The translations under genes and the position numbers were made by a program. The notes below the pieces were generated by a model, which searched no databases, was not told the DNA's origin, and saw only the letters and a list, made by a program, of their open reading frames with translations. A stretch of 64,000 nt of DNA from Candidatus Caldatribacterium sp. (lineage in GTDB: Bacteria > Atribacterota > Atribacteria > Atribacterales > Caldatribacteriaceae): positions 1 to 64,000 of the forward strand of contig JAPWUU010000001.1 of the NCBI GenBank assembly GCA_028275365.1. The letters are read 5' to 3'. Of the stretch, positions 18,809-28,700 are shown piece after piece; within the stretch, counting starts at the first letter, position 1, and each line of letters begins with the position of its first letter.

Positions 18809-19534
18809 ATGGAGTACTGCATACGGCTTGCCTTCCTCGTAGCCTTTTGTACCGTGGCCCTGCACAGCTACTTCGCAACGCAGTTTCTGGTCCGGAAGAG
18901 GTTCTGGTATCTCGCTTTCTACGGCGGGCTTTTTCTTGCTTCTCTGGGAGTGCTTTTTGCCCCCTTTCCTCAGGCTGTGTACCTCTTTGCGGGGCTATCG
19001 CTTCTTCTTTTTGGAGTGGGGGGAATTGTGCGGTGTCTCAAGCGTTCTTCCGTCCGGGACTATTTGACGGGCCTCTATTCTCGAATCTTCTTCTTTGAGG
19101 AGTGGCTTCCCCGAGAAGTGAAGCGGCAAAAGCGGAGCAGAGGAAGCATTGCTTTTGCCATGCTCGATGTTGACGGCTTGAAGGACATTAACGATGCCAA
19201 GGGACATCATGCAGGAGATGAACTTCTCAAAACCTTTGCCCGGGTCATCTCTGAGAACATTCGGGGAGAGGACATTGCAGTTCGTTTTGGTGGGGATGAG
19301 GTGCTCCTTGCGTTTCCTGGAGGAACGAAGGAGGGGGCCATAAAGGCACTCGAGCGAATAGCTGAGGCTCTCTCGAGATTCCCCTTTTCCTTCTCCTTTG
19401 GGGTAAGCGAGTGGAAGGGGGAGGGGGAAGTTGAGGAAGCAATAAAGGTAGCAGACCAAAGGATGTACGAGGCCAAAAAAGCAAAGAGAAACGCAGAAGA
19501 GAAGGGCTCTCTTCGTTTTTTCTGTGTTCTCTGA
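18809..19534 (+). CDS. Membrane-anchored GGDEF-domain protein (predicted diguanylate cyclase)
   Basis: Hydrophobic N-terminus; DYLTGLYSRIFFFEEW...AFAMLDVDGLKDINDAKGHHAGDELLKTFA...AVRFGGDEVLLAFPG. Confidence 0.92.
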   Translation: MEYCIRLAFLVAFCTVALHSYFATQFLVRKRFWYLAFYGGLFLASLGVLFAPFPQAVYLFAGLSLLLFGVGGIVRCLKRSSVRDYLTGLYSRIFFFEEWLPREVKRQKRSRGSIAFAMLDVDGLKDINDAKGHHAGDELLKTFARVISENIRGEDIAVRFGGDEVLLAFPGGTKEGAIKALERIAEALSRFPFSFSFGVSEWKGEGEVEEAIKVADQRMYEAKKAKRNAEEKGSLRFFCVL

Positions 19535-19575
19535 CTTCCACCCTCTGCGTGGTGAGAATGGGGTGGGGCGGGTCC

Positions 19576-19603
19576 TTGACGTTCTGGAAAGCTGTGTTAT
19601 AAT
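19576..19603 (+). promoter_or_regulatory. Sigma-A-like promoter for tRNA-Gly
   Basis: TTGACG - 16 nt - TATAAT, -10 ending 12 nt before the tRNA. Confidence 0.75.
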
Positions 19604-19615
19604 CACTCGTAGCGG

Positions 19616-19691
19616 GCGGGAATAGCTCAGGTGGTAGAGCGCCAGCCTTCCAAGCTGGGTGCCGCGGGTTCGAGTCCCGTTTCCCGCTCCA
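19616..19691 (+). tRNA. tRNA-Gly (anticodon TCC), CCA encoded
   Basis: GCGGGAATAGCTCAGGTGGTAGAGCGCCAGCCTTCCAAGCTGGGTGCCGCGGGTTCGAGTCCCGTTTCCCGCTCCA; acceptor, D, anticodon (CCAGC-CTTCCAA-GCTGG) and T arms all pair. Confidence 0.97.
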
Positions 19692-20016
19692 CTTTCCTGA
19701 AAGGCCTGCAGAGAGCTTGGTTCTCCTTCTTCGGCCTTTGCTCGTTTCCTCTGGTTTCTGGCGAGTCTGGCAAGTAGTGCAAGAGCCGGAAGGATTTCTT
19801 CTACTTGTTCTTCTACTTGTCCTGGTTTTGCGTCTTCCTGAGAGGGACACCGGATGTGGTGTTTGGGAATCCTTGCCCCGCTTAGAAATTTCCCCAACGC
19901 TTCTGTCGGCGTTTTAGGGAGATGCTATGCAGGGGAAGGCTGGCGGGAACATACTCCGTTTCTCTTTTGGTCTGCATGGCGTATAATATCCCCAAAGATC
20001 TGAGGAGGTGGCTTCT

Positions 20017-20265
20017 GTGGCGAGGATTCTCCTCGTGAAAGTGGGAGATCGGCCAAAAACAGCAGTACGGGTCCAGGAGGTTTTGACACAGTACGGCTGC
20101 AACATCAGAACCCGCCTTGGTCTCCATGAGTTCGCCTCTGAGTGTGACGAGAGGGATGAAGGGCTCATTGTTCTTGAGATTGTGGGAAGCTCGGAAGAGG
20201 TTGAAAAGCTCAGGAGTGCTCTTGAAGCCATCGGGAATGTGAAGACTGTTGCTGTAGAGCTGTAG
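20017..20265 (+). CDS. TM1266-like (iron-only hydrogenase system regulator family) small ACT-like protein
   Basis: ARILLVKVGDRPKTAVRVQEVLTQYGCNIRTRLGLHE...GLIVLEIVGSSEEVEKLRSALEAIGNVKTVAVEL; ACT-like pattern. Start at 20008 or 20017. Confidence 0.65.
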   Translation: MARILLVKVGDRPKTAVRVQEVLTQYGCNIRTRLGLHEFASECDERDEGLIVLEIVGSSEEVEKLRSALEAIGNVKTVAVEL

Positions 20266-20273
20266 GGATTTCT

Positions 20274-22760
20274 ATGGAGAAGGTTGATCTCTCAAAGTAC
20301 CGTCTCCGACCGGAGGATTTGCGGTGGACCTGTGACCCGATAACCTTCCCCTTTACGTGCACGGACGAACTCGAGGAGCTCCAGGGATTCGTGGGGCAGG
20401 ATCGGGCCTTTGCGGCGATTGAATTTGGCCTTCGAATGGACCGCCCGGGGTACAACCTCTTCGTGGTGGGACCAAGTGGTACGGGAAGAGCAGCAGCCGT
20501 TCGGGCCTGTATCGAGCGTATCCTTAAAGAGAAGAAGGAAGCCGGTCTCCTTCCCCCGGTCATGGACTGGTGCTACGTTTTCAACTTCGACAATCCTGAC
20601 CGCCCCAGGGTGCTTCGCTTCCCCCGGGGGGAGGGAAAGACCTTTGCCCGCCTTCTTGAGACGTTACTCAAAAATCTCAGGGAAATCATCCCTAAGGCTT
20701 TCTCAAGTGATGAGTACAAGAACCAGCGCCAGATTCTCATCGATGAACACCAGAAACGCCACCGACAAATCCTCCAGGAACTTGAGCGAGAGGCTCTTGA
20801 GGAGGGCTTTGCCTTCCGGATGACCTCCATGGGTCCTATCCTCGTCCCACTTTATGAGGGGAAACCCATGACCCAGGAGCAGTACCTTGCCTTGAGCGAA
20901 GCGGAAAAAGAAGTCATTGAGACCCGTCGCCAGAAGCTCCTAAACCGAATCAACGAGGTTTTTGAGCGGATTCACCAGCTTGAAATGGACCTCAAGAACC
21001 GCATTGCGGAGCTCGATACCCGGATTGCCGATTTCACCATCACGCCCCTTTTCAGGGAGCTCCTTGACCGGTATGCCGATTTCCCTGAAGTTACCGAATT
21101 CCTCACCAGTCTCAAGCAGTTTACCCTTTCGTACCTCCACATTTTCCGGGATTCTCAGGAAACCCCTGCCCAGCCGCAGCACCTTGTCCCGTACCAGCGC
21201 TTCCAGGACCCCTTTTTGCCCTTCAAGGTGAACGTCTTTGTGGACAATTCTGCTACCGAAACCCCTCCTGTAATTCTTGAAACCCATCCCACCTGGACCA
21301 ATCTCTTTGGGCGAATTGAGCGGCGGGCCTTCATGGGGACGTATTTCAGTGACCACACCATGCTCAAAGCGGGGTCCCTGCACCAGGCTAACGGTGGCTA
21401 CGTCATCATGTACTTCCGGGACCTCATCGTGAATCCCGGTGTCTGGGAGGGGCTCAAAAGGGTCCTGAAGAACCGGGAAATCCGTATGGAGGATCCCTTT
21501 GAGCACTTTGGCCTCATCGCGCCCCAGGGTCTGCGTCCTGATCCCCTGCCGTTTGATGCGAAAGTCATCCTCATTGGGGACGAATACGTTTACCGGCTGC
21601 TCACCATCTTTGACGAGGACTTCCGGGACCTCTTCAAGGTGAAGGTGGAGTTCGATTCCGAGGTCCGGAAAAGCCAGGATATCGTGATCGCCTTTGCCTG
21701 TTTTATCCGCCGCCTCTGCCTTGAAGAAGGACTTTTACCCTTTGACCGCAGTGGGGTGGCGAAGCTCCTTGAACATGCTTCCCGGATGGTGTCCCACAAG
21801 GGGAAGCTCACCACCCGCTTTGGGATTTTGCGGGACATCATTCTCGAGGCCGACTTCTGGGCCCGGGAGGAGAGGGCCGAACGGGTCTACGATCGCCATG
21901 TGGTGAGGGCTCTGGAGTCTCGGGAAAAACGACTGAATCTCCTTGCGGAAAAGATTGACGAATTCATCAAAGAGGACGTTCTGCTCATCGATACTGAGGG
22001 CGCGGTTGTGGGGCAGGTGAACGGTCTTGCGGTCTATGACCTTGGGGATTTCAGCTTTGGTCGGCCATCCCGCATCACGGCCCGGACGTACCTTGGCCGA
22101 CAGGGTGTGGTGAACATTGAGCGAGAATCCCGCCTGAGTGGTCGCATCCACGACAAGGGTGTGCTCATCATGAGCGGCTACCTGGGGTACCGTTACGCCC
22201 AGGATAAGCCCCTTTCCATTGCTGCGAGCATCTGCTTCGAGCAGTCTTACGAGGGAGTGGAAGGCGATAGTGCCTCTTTAGCGGAGGCCTGTGCCATTCT
22301 CTCAGACCTTGCAGGGGTTCCCCTCAGACAGGATATTGCCGTCACCGGTTCCATCAACCAGAAGGGTGAGGTCCAGGCCATCGGTGGGGTGAACCAGAAA
22401 ATCGAAGGGTTCTTCCGGGCCTGCAAGATGAAGGGCCTCACCGGAACCCAGGGGGTTATCATCCCCAAAAGCAATGTGCAGCACCTGATGCTTGATGAAG
22501 AAGTGGTTGCGGCAGTTCGGGAAGGCAGGTTCCACGTGTACGCCGTGTCTTCAGTCGATGAAGCCATGGAGATTCTCACGGGGATTCCCGCAGGGGAGCG
22601 AAAAGAAGACGGGACCTTTGAGGAGGGAACCCTCAACGACCTTGTGGACCGCAAGATTCGCAGGGCGTTAGAGCTTTTGCAGAGGCTTGAGGGAAGGCCT
22701 GAAGGGGAGAAACCAAAAGAGGAACGGCGGGAAAACGAGGAACAACGGGATCAGCAATAG
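20274..22760 (+). CDS. Lon-related ATP-dependent protease (AAA + Lon proteolytic domain)
   Basis: PGYNLFVVGPSGTGRAAAVRACIE; IDTEGAVVGQVNGLAVYDLGDFSFGRPSRITAR; VEGDSASLAEACAILSDLAGVPLRQDIAVTGSINQKGEVQAIGGVNQKIEGFF (Ser/Lys dyad). Confidence 0.93.
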   Translation: MEKVDLSKYRLRPEDLRWTCDPITFPFTCTDELEELQGFVGQDRAFAAIEFGLRMDRPGYNLFVVGPSGTGRAAAVRACIERILKEKKEAGLLPPVMDWCYVFNFDNPDRPRVLRFPRGEGKTFARLLETLLKNLREIIPKAFSSDEYKNQRQILIDEHQKRHRQILQELEREALEEGFAFRMTSMGPILVPLYEGKPMTQEQYLALSEAEKEVIETRRQKLLNRINEVFERIHQLEMDLKNRIAELDTRIADFTITPLFRELLDRYADFPEVTEFLTSLKQFTLSYLHIFRDSQETPAQPQHLVPYQRFQDPFLPFKVNVFVDNSATETPPVILETHPTWTNLFGRIERRAFMGTYFSDHTMLKAGSLHQANGGYVIMYFRDLIVNPGVWEGLKRVLKNREIRMEDPFEHFGLIAPQGLRPDPLPFDAKVILIGDEYVYRLLTIFDEDFRDLFKVKVEFDSEVRKSQDIVIAFACFIRRLCLEEGLLPFDRSGVAKLLEHASRMVSHKGKLTTRFGILRDIILEADFWAREERAERVYDRHVVRALESREKRLNLLAEKIDEFIKEDVLLIDTEGAVVGQVNGLAVYDLGDFSFGRPSRITARTYLGRQGVVNIERESRLSGRIHDKGVLIMSGYLGYRYAQDKPLSIAASICFEQSYEGVEGDSASLAEACAILSDLAGVPLRQDIAVTGSINQKGEVQAIGGVNQKIEGFFRACKMKGLTGTQGVIIPKSNVQHLMLDEEVVAAVREGRFHVYAVSSVDEAMEILTGIPAGERKEDGTFEEGTLNDLVDRKIRRALELLQRLEGRPEGEKPKEERRENEEQRDQQ

Positions 22761-22763
22761 TCC

Positions 22764-24116
22764 ATGTTCTCCCTCCTGAGCCGAGATGTCGCTCAAAGCA
22801 TCAGGGACCCAAAGCTCCGCAATGACCTCAGGTTTGTCACCTTAGGTGTTGTCTTCGGCATTGTTTTCGTCAACGTCACCACCGGTGCTCCCATCGCCGG
22901 GTTTGCCAACGCTTTGGGCTTTGGAGACCTTCTCTACGCCTTCCTCCTTGCCTTGCCGGTTCTCGGTGGAGCCCTGCAGGTCTTTGCCTCCCTGGTGCTG
23001 GAAAGGACTAAAAAGCGGAAACTTGCCTTTCTCCTCGGTGGTTTTGCCAACCGCGTTCCCTGGCTTTTCGTGGCTCTTCTCCCTCTCTGGGTCAGCGACC
23101 GCCGGGCGCTCTTTGGGTCCTTTGCGGGGCTTCTCTTCTGCACTGCCTGTGGCGGGGCATTCCTTGCGGTGAGTTTTATGTCCTGGGTGGCTGACCTCGT
23201 TCCCTTGGAACTTCGGGGAAGGTTCTTCGGGCACCGGAGCCTCCTTGGGACGGTTTCGTCACTTGTGAGTGGCCTTTGCATCGGGTGGTTTCTGGATACC
23301 GTCTCCCGGGGAACGGGGTTTTCGGTGGTCATTGCCCTGGCAGCGGTTCTGGGCATTCTGGATATCCTCTGTTTCGTTCGGGTTCAGGATCCTCCCATGA
23401 GGTATGAGGAAGAATACCAGGGAAGTATCATCCGCTTTTTCCGCGAGGTTTTTGCCCATCCTCCTTTTTTTCGGTTCCTCCTCTTTGCCGTTTTCTGGTA
23501 CTTCGCGTTCAACGTTGCCTCCCCCTTTTTCAATCTGTACATGATTCGGGACCTCCATATGGATTTCTTCCACATTGCCCTCTACGTCCAGGCAGTGGCA
23601 AACTGCACGACCCTCTTTTCCATACGCCTCTTCGGTCGCCTCACCGACCGTTTCGGGAATGTCCCTGTTGCGCTTTTGGCCACCTCGGTGGCCTCTTTTT
23701 TGCCGCTTCTTTGGTGTCTGACTACGGAAGCAAACTGGCGCCCGATTGTGCTTGTGATTCAGATTCTGGCAGGAATCTTCTGGCCAGCCATTGACCTTAC
23801 GGTGAACAACCTCGCGCTGAAGCTTTCACCGGACCTCCATCGTTCTTTCTACATCGCCGTTTTGAACCTCTTCCTCGGGGTTTTCGGCAACGCCCTGGGG
23901 TATATCGCCGGTGGGATTGTCCTTGAGACGCTGGCGCCCTCTGTGGCTCACTTCATGGAGGGTCTTGGGGTGCATTTTTCGCCCTACTATGTGGTCTTTC
24001 TCCTTTCTGCCCTCCTTCGCTTTGTGGCAACCTTTGTCCTTCTCCCCCGAGTTCGCGAGGAGCGGGCGTTCCTCTTGCGGGATGTTTTCCGGGCGCTTTT
24101 TGAGGAGGTTCGCTAA
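22764..24116 (+). CDS. MFS transporter
   Basis: About 12 hydrophobic segments; internal LFGRLTDRFGNVPVALLATSVASFLPLL. Confidence 0.85.
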   Translation: MFSLLSRDVAQSIRDPKLRNDLRFVTLGVVFGIVFVNVTTGAPIAGFANALGFGDLLYAFLLALPVLGGALQVFASLVLERTKKRKLAFLLGGFANRVPWLFVALLPLWVSDRRALFGSFAGLLFCTACGGAFLAVSFMSWVADLVPLELRGRFFGHRSLLGTVSSLVSGLCIGWFLDTVSRGTGFSVVIALAAVLGILDILCFVRVQDPPMRYEEEYQGSIIRFFREVFAHPPFFRFLLFAVFWYFAFNVASPFFNLYMIRDLHMDFFHIALYVQAVANCTTLFSIRLFGRLTDRFGNVPVALLATSVASFLPLLWCLTTEANWRPIVLVIQILAGIFWPAIDLTVNNLALKLSPDLHRSFYIAVLNLFLGVFGNALGYIAGGIVLETLAPSVAHFMEGLGVHFSPYYVVFLLSALLRFVATFVLLPRVREERAFLLRDVFRALFEEVR

Positions 24117-24173
24117 AGTTTTCCCGGAAAGTGTCGATATGTGAGATAAGGAAAAGGAAGGGGGTAAAGGCTC

Positions 24174-26333
24174 ATGCGCAGGAGTCTCCAGGGAAGGTTG
24201 CTTTTGTGGTTTTTGGTCTTTTCCCTTGTTCCCCTTGTGTTCCTCGCTCTGTACGGGCTTTCTGCCTTCCAGCAGTCCCTCTCAAAGGCCTATGAGGAAC
24301 AGCTCCTCACCATGGCCAGCTCGGTAGCCCATGGGCTGAACCTCTGGTTTGAGACCAAAATCGCCAACATCAAAGGAGGGGGAAAGGACCCGCTGGCAGA
24401 GCGGAGTTACTGGGTGAACAAGGACGGGGAGGGCTCCGATGGGACAGGACAGAAGGTTGATCTCAGCAACGACCCTGCCTTTCTGAAAGTGGTGGAGACC
24501 CAGGCTCCCCAGATTTCTCGGGTGTTCATTTCTCCGGAAACGGGGAAACGGGTGGTGAATATTCTTGTCCCTACCATAGTAAACGAGAAGCTCATCGGGG
24601 CCATGGGGAACCAGGTTCCGGTGGAGGAGCTCGACGCCCTTGTGGCCACCCTGAAAACTGGGGAAACAGGCTACGGGTACCTCGTGGACCAGACGGGAAC
24701 CATTGTTTCTCATCCCAATCCGGAGAAAGTCCTCAAGGAGAACGTCCTTTCCGGGTCTTCTGAGGCCCTGAACGCCTTCGGGAAGGAGATGTTTGCAAAG
24801 CAGCGGGGAGTTGCCCACTACACCTACGAAGGGGTACCCAGAGCCGCGGCATTTGCCCCTGTGGAGGTAGCCGGCTGGTACGTTGTGGCTACAGCCCCTC
24901 ACCGGGAAATCTATGCCCCCGTCTTCAGCATGCGGAATCTCATCGTTGTTGTGATCGTCGTTGCCGGAGTCCTTGTGGGGTTCTTCTCCCTCCTCCTTTC
25001 AGGGCGCATCGCTCTGGGCATCCGAAAGGTTACGGGTATCGTCCAGCGAGTGGCTCAGGGTGACCTGGGGGTGGATACGGAGAGTATCCAGGAAATAGGG
25101 CAACGGGTGCGGGATGAGGTAGGACTTCTGGCTCAGGCCTTTGTGGCGATGGTTGAGAATCTCCGGAACCTCGTGCGGGAAATCCTCCAGGGGGCATCGT
25201 TCCTTTCCTCCTCAAGCACAGAGCTCTTTGCCTCGATTGAGGAAGTGGCCAGGACGACTCAGGAGATCGCAAAGACCGTTTCGCAAGTTGCCCAGGGCTC
25301 CACTCGCCAGAGTGAAGACCTGCAAAACGTTGCGGAACGGGCTCAGCGGGTTCGGGAACGGGCCGAAAACCTCAAAAAGGCCACAGAGAAGAACGTGCAT
25401 CTTCTCCGGGAGATGGGGGAGCAGTTTCGGGAGAACTTCGCGGCCCTGGAGCGCATAGCCCTGGGGATTCAATCGGTGTCTGAGGCAGGAAAGAGAACCG
25501 AGACAGAGGCCCATGAAGGGCAGAGGCTCCTTGCTGCTCTTCGGGAAAGCGTCGTGTCCCTGGCACAGGTCTCAAGAGAAGTGGCCGAAAGCATCGAGGC
25601 CCTGGAAGGCCGCTCCCAGGAAATCGGGAAGATTGTCGACCTCATCACGGGGATTGCCGAACAGACGAACCTCCTCGCCCTCAACGCTGCGATTGAAGCT
25701 GCCCGGGCTGGGGAAGCAGGACGAGGCTTTGCCGTGGTGGCCGAAGAAGTGCGAAAACTCGCCGAGAGCTCCGCTCAGGCCGCTGCCCAGATTGCAAGCC
25801 TCATCCGGGAAATCCAGAGTGATACTCGCCGGGCGGTGGAACGGATGGGGAAGGCAGAATCCCAGGTGATGGCAGGAGTGTCCCAAACGGATGAGGTGGT
25901 GAAGAGCTTCGAGCACATCCTCTCAGCCATGCAGGGAGTAATGGACGAGACGAAAGCCCTTGCTTCCTCCTTTGACGTGGCCCAGAAGGTCCAGGAGGCG
26001 ACGAAAAAGAGCGAGGAAGAAGTCCTTGCGCTTTCTCTGGAGAACGCAAGACTCATTGAGGACATCGCCCAGGATATCCAGAACATTTCTGAAAGCCTCT
26101 CTTCCATCGCCTCGGTGGCTGAAGAGAACGCCGCTTCAAGCGAGGAGGTTTCGGCATCCACCGAGGAGCAGAGCGCGTCTTTAGAAGAGATTCGCTCGGC
26201 GGTTGAGGAACTCACGCGTCTTGCAGCAAACCTCGAGGGTCTTGTGCGGAGATTCCGGCTTGAGAAAAGTTCACAGGAGGTCTTTTCCCCGGAAGAAAAG
26301 GGGGTAAAATATGGTGAAGGGACAAAAAGGTGA
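24174..26333 (+). CDS. Methyl-accepting chemotaxis protein (dCache-like sensor)
   Basis: TM + sensor + [59 protein letters not shown] signalling hairpin. Confidence 0.97.
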   Translation: MRRSLQGRLLLWFLVFSLVPLVFLALYGLSAFQQSLSKAYEEQLLTMASSVAHGLNLWFETKIANIKGGGKDPLAERSYWVNKDGEGSDGTGQKVDLSNDPAFLKVVETQAPQISRVFISPETGKRVVNILVPTIVNEKLIGAMGNQVPVEELDALVATLKTGETGYGYLVDQTGTIVSHPNPEKVLKENVLSGSSEALNAFGKEMFAKQRGVAHYTYEGVPRAAAFAPVEVAGWYVVATAPHREIYAPVFSMRNLIVVVIVVAGVLVGFFSLLLSGRIALGIRKVTGIVQRVAQGDLGVDTESIQEIGQRVRDEVGLLAQAFVAMVENLRNLVREILQGASFLSSSSTELFASIEEVARTTQEIAKTVSQVAQGSTRQSEDLQNVAERAQRVRERAENLKKATEKNVHLLREMGEQFRENFAALERIALGIQSVSEAGKRTETEAHEGQRLLAALRESVVSLAQVSREVAESIEALEGRSQEIGKIVDLITGIAEQTNLLALNAAIEAARAGEAGRGFAVVAEEVRKLAESSAQAAAQIASLIREIQSDTRRAVERMGKAESQVMAGVSQTDEVVKSFEHILSAMQGVMDETKALASSFDVAQKVQEATKKSEEEVLALSLENARLIEDIAQDIQNISESLSSIASVAEENAASSEEVSASTEEQSASLEEIRSAVEELTRLAANLEGLVRRFRLEKSSQEVFSPEEKGVKYGEGTKR

Positions 26334-26359
26334 ATCATTCTATAGAGGGAGGAAGTGCT

Positions 26360-27331
26360 ATGCCGGTACATTACACGGAACTCGGCCTTGTGAACACGAA
26401 GGAGCTGTTCCAGAAAGCCAACGAAGGGAAGTACGCCATTCCGGGATTCAACTTCAACAACATGGAGCAGCTCCAGGCGATCATCATGGCCTGTGTGGAA
26501 TGCAATTCCCCGGTGATTCTCCAGATCTCCAAGGGCGCCCGGCAGTACGCCAATCAGACCCTTCTGCGCTACATGGTTCCTGGGGCCGTCCAGATGGCCC
26601 GGGAGATGGGGAGCAACATCCCAATTGTTCTCAACCTGGACCACGGAGACTCGTTTGAACTCTGTAAGTCCTGTATCGATAATGGTTTTTCCAACGTCAT
26701 GATTGACGGGTCGCATCTGCCTTACGAGGAAAACGTGGCCCTGACGAGGAAAGTCGTCGAGTACGCCCACGACCACGGGGTAACGGTGGAGGGAGAGCTC
26801 GGAGTCCTTGCCGGCATCGAGGAACATGTGGTTGCCGAGAGGAGCCACTACACCCGTCCTGAAGAGGTTGAGGACTTCGTTGCCCGGACCGGGGTGGATA
26901 GCCTCGCCATTTCCATCGGGACATCTCATGGAGCGTACAAGTTCAAGCTGAAGCCCGGGGAACCCTTCCCGGAACTCCGTTTTGACATCCTTGAGGAAGT
27001 CCAGCGTCGTCTCCCCGGTTTCCCCATCGTGCTCCACGGGGCCTCTTCGGTCCTTCAGGAGTACGTGGACATCATCAATAAGTACGGCGGAAAGCTCGAA
27101 AACACCGCCGGGGTTCCGGAGGACCAGATTCGCAAGGCCATTCAGCTTGGGGTACGGAAGGTCAACATCGACTCCGACGGTCGGTTGGTCTTCACTGCCA
27201 TGGTCCGGAAGTACCTCGCCGAGCATCCTGAGGAGTTCGACCCTCGCAAGTACCTCGGTCCTGCCCGGGAAGAGCTCAAGAAGATGTACATTGAGAAGTG
27301 CAAGCTCCTTGGGAGTGCTGGAAAGGCCTGA
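26360..27331 (+). CDS. Class II fructose-bisphosphate aldolase
   Basis: YAIPGFNFNNMEQLQAI; IPIVLNLDHGDSFELCKSCIDNGFSNVMIDGSHLPYEENVALTR; VEGELGVLAGIEE; IVLHGASSV; IQLGVRKVNIDSDGRL. Confidence 0.95.
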   Translation: MPVHYTELGLVNTKELFQKANEGKYAIPGFNFNNMEQLQAIIMACVECNSPVILQISKGARQYANQTLLRYMVPGAVQMAREMGSNIPIVLNLDHGDSFELCKSCIDNGFSNVMIDGSHLPYEENVALTRKVVEYAHDHGVTVEGELGVLAGIEEHVVAERSHYTRPEEVEDFVARTGVDSLAISIGTSHGAYKFKLKPGEPFPELRFDILEEVQRRLPGFPIVLHGASSVLQEYVDIINKYGGKLENTAGVPEDQIRKAIQLGVRKVNIDSDGRLVFTAMVRKYLAEHPEEFDPRKYLGPAREELKKMYIEKCKLLGSAGKA

Positions 27332-27333
27332 TC

Positions 27334-27368
27334 GCAAAGCCCGGGGGGAAACCTCCGGGCTTTTTGCG
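27334..27368 (+). terminator. Intrinsic terminator-like hairpin
   Basis: GCAAAGCCCGGGGGGAAACCTCCGGGCTTTTTGC. Confidence 0.8.
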
Positions 27369-27388
27369 TTTTTCAGGGGGTGCTGGCG

Positions 27389-28042
27389 ATGAAGTTCTTC
27401 ATCGATACCGCGGATGTTGCGGAGATTCGTGAGGCGCTCTCCCTTGGGATCCTTGATGGGGTCACGACCAATCCCACGCTTGTGGCCAGAACTGGTCGTC
27501 CCTTCAAGGACGTTATCCTCGAAATCTGCCGGCTTGTTCCTGGTCCGGTTTCCGCAGAAGTGGTGAGTACGAATGCCGAGGGTATGGTCCGGGAGGGAAG
27601 GGAACTCGCCTCGTGGGCTCCCAATATCGTCGTCAAGGTCCCGCTCACTCCGGAGGGGCTAAAGGCTATCCGGGTGCTGTCCCAGGAGGGCATCAGGGTG
27701 AACACCACTCTCATTTTCCAGCCCCTTCAGGCCCTCCTTGCGGCCAAAGCCGGGGCGGCGTACGTGAGCCCGTTTGTGGGGCGCCTTGACGATGTGGCAG
27801 GTTACGGCATGCGTCTTGTGGCCGATATCCTTGAGGTATTTCGTCACTACGGGTACACGACAGAAGTCATCGTGGCTTCGGTTCGTCATCCCATGCATGT
27901 TCTTGAGGCAGCAAGGCTTGGGGCCCACATCGTCACCATGCCCTTTGCCGTTATGATGCAGGTGGTGAAGCACCCCCTCACTGACGTGGGTCTTGCCCGC
28001 TTTCTCGAGGACTGGCAGAAGGTTCCGGAGAAGCCTTTCTAA
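27389..28042 (+). CDS. Fructose-6-phosphate aldolase / transaldolase-like (short TalC/FSA family)
   Basis: [37 protein letters not shown]...[54 protein letters not shown]. Confidence 0.95.
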   Translation: MKFFIDTADVAEIREALSLGILDGVTTNPTLVARTGRPFKDVILEICRLVPGPVSAEVVSTNAEGMVREGRELASWAPNIVVKVPLTPEGLKAIRVLSQEGIRVNTTLIFQPLQALLAAKAGAAYVSPFVGRLDDVAGYGMRLVADILEVFRHYGYTTEVIVASVRHPMHVLEAARLGAHIVTMPFAVMMQVVKHPLTDVGLARFLEDWQKVPEKPF

Positions 28043-28635
28043 TCCCTCTGGAGTTTGCGCCCTGCGAAAAACTCCAGGGTTTCCTGCCAGGAACGGGCCT
28101 CCTGAGGGGTGATGGGGAGGTCTGTGTTGTGGTAGTCGAATTTTTCTATGAGGCGGGAGAGGCGGCCGAGTATCCCGGAGAGCTTCTGGCGCACCATTTC
28201 TTCGAGCTCGAGACGAAAAGCCCCTGAAAATTCTTCAAGGTGCCTTGTGCAAAGGAACGTTTCCTCTCCCCATAAGCTTCGCAGGCTTTCCCAGCGGGTG
28301 CGGAGGAGGTGGACAAGGTGCTGCAGGTGTTCTCTTGAGTTCTGGCAGACGAGGCAATGGGCAGGATCTGGGAGTTTTCCTCCGTCAAGATAGTGCTGCA
28401 GGAGGTTTTGCAGAACGATGGCGATGCCAAGAATTGAGGGACGGAGGGTGAAGAGCATCCGGGCATGGTCAGGGCAGAACCCTCCTGCCAGGAGTTTGTG
28501 CCGCACGGTACTGTCGTTCACGAACTCGTAGAAAAGCCCTTCGAGGAAACGCCTGCCGTAGTCTTCCTCCAGCCGGCACAGGAAACACCCCGGCCGGGTA
28601 AGGGCTTCCTGAAGTCTGAAGAGCATTCGATCCAT
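28039..28635 (-). CDS. DUF6062-like Cys/His-rich protein
   Basis: Repeated CxxC...CxxH pattern: [45 protein letters not shown]...[11 protein letters not shown]...[11 protein letters not shown]. Confidence 0.55.
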   Translation of the reverse strand: MDRMLFRLQEALTRPGCFLCRLEEDYGRRFLEGLFYEFVNDSTVRHKLLAGGFCPDHARMLFTLRPSILGIAIVLQNLLQHYLDGGKLPDPAHCLVCQNSREHLQHLVHLLRTRWESLRSLWGEETFLCTRHLEEFSGAFRLELEEMVRQKLSGILGRLSRLIEKFDYHNTDLPITPQEARSWQETLEFFAGRKLQRD

Positions 28636-28700
28636 GACTCTCCTCCTGACGCGTCTCCCTATTATACTCCATGGGGTATATAATGGTGAAGGAGGGTGCG

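Noticed and set aside
19796-19822. Tandem 12-bp repeat TTCTTCTACTTG x2 after tRNA-Gly
   Set aside because: Only two copies; no CRISPR-like spacing or att-site duplication of the tRNA 3' end was seen.
18995-19897. 300-aa minus-strand ORF spanning the tRNA-Gly and GGDEF gene
   Set aside because: Runs antisense through a clear tRNA (the GNGTRTRGTQLGRLALYHLSYSR stretch is the tRNA read in reverse) and through a well-supported GGDEF gene.
20450-20510. Walker A of the Lon-related protease reads GPSGTGRAA (no Lys)
   Set aside because: Initially looked like a degenerate ATPase, but as far as I recall Arg at this position occurs in this Lon-like subfamily, so it is not reported as novel without an alignment.
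25775-27337. 520-aa minus-strand ORF antisense to the MCP and class II aldolase
   Set aside because: Both + strand genes are unambiguous; long shadow ORFs are common in this codon-biased, GC-rich sequence.
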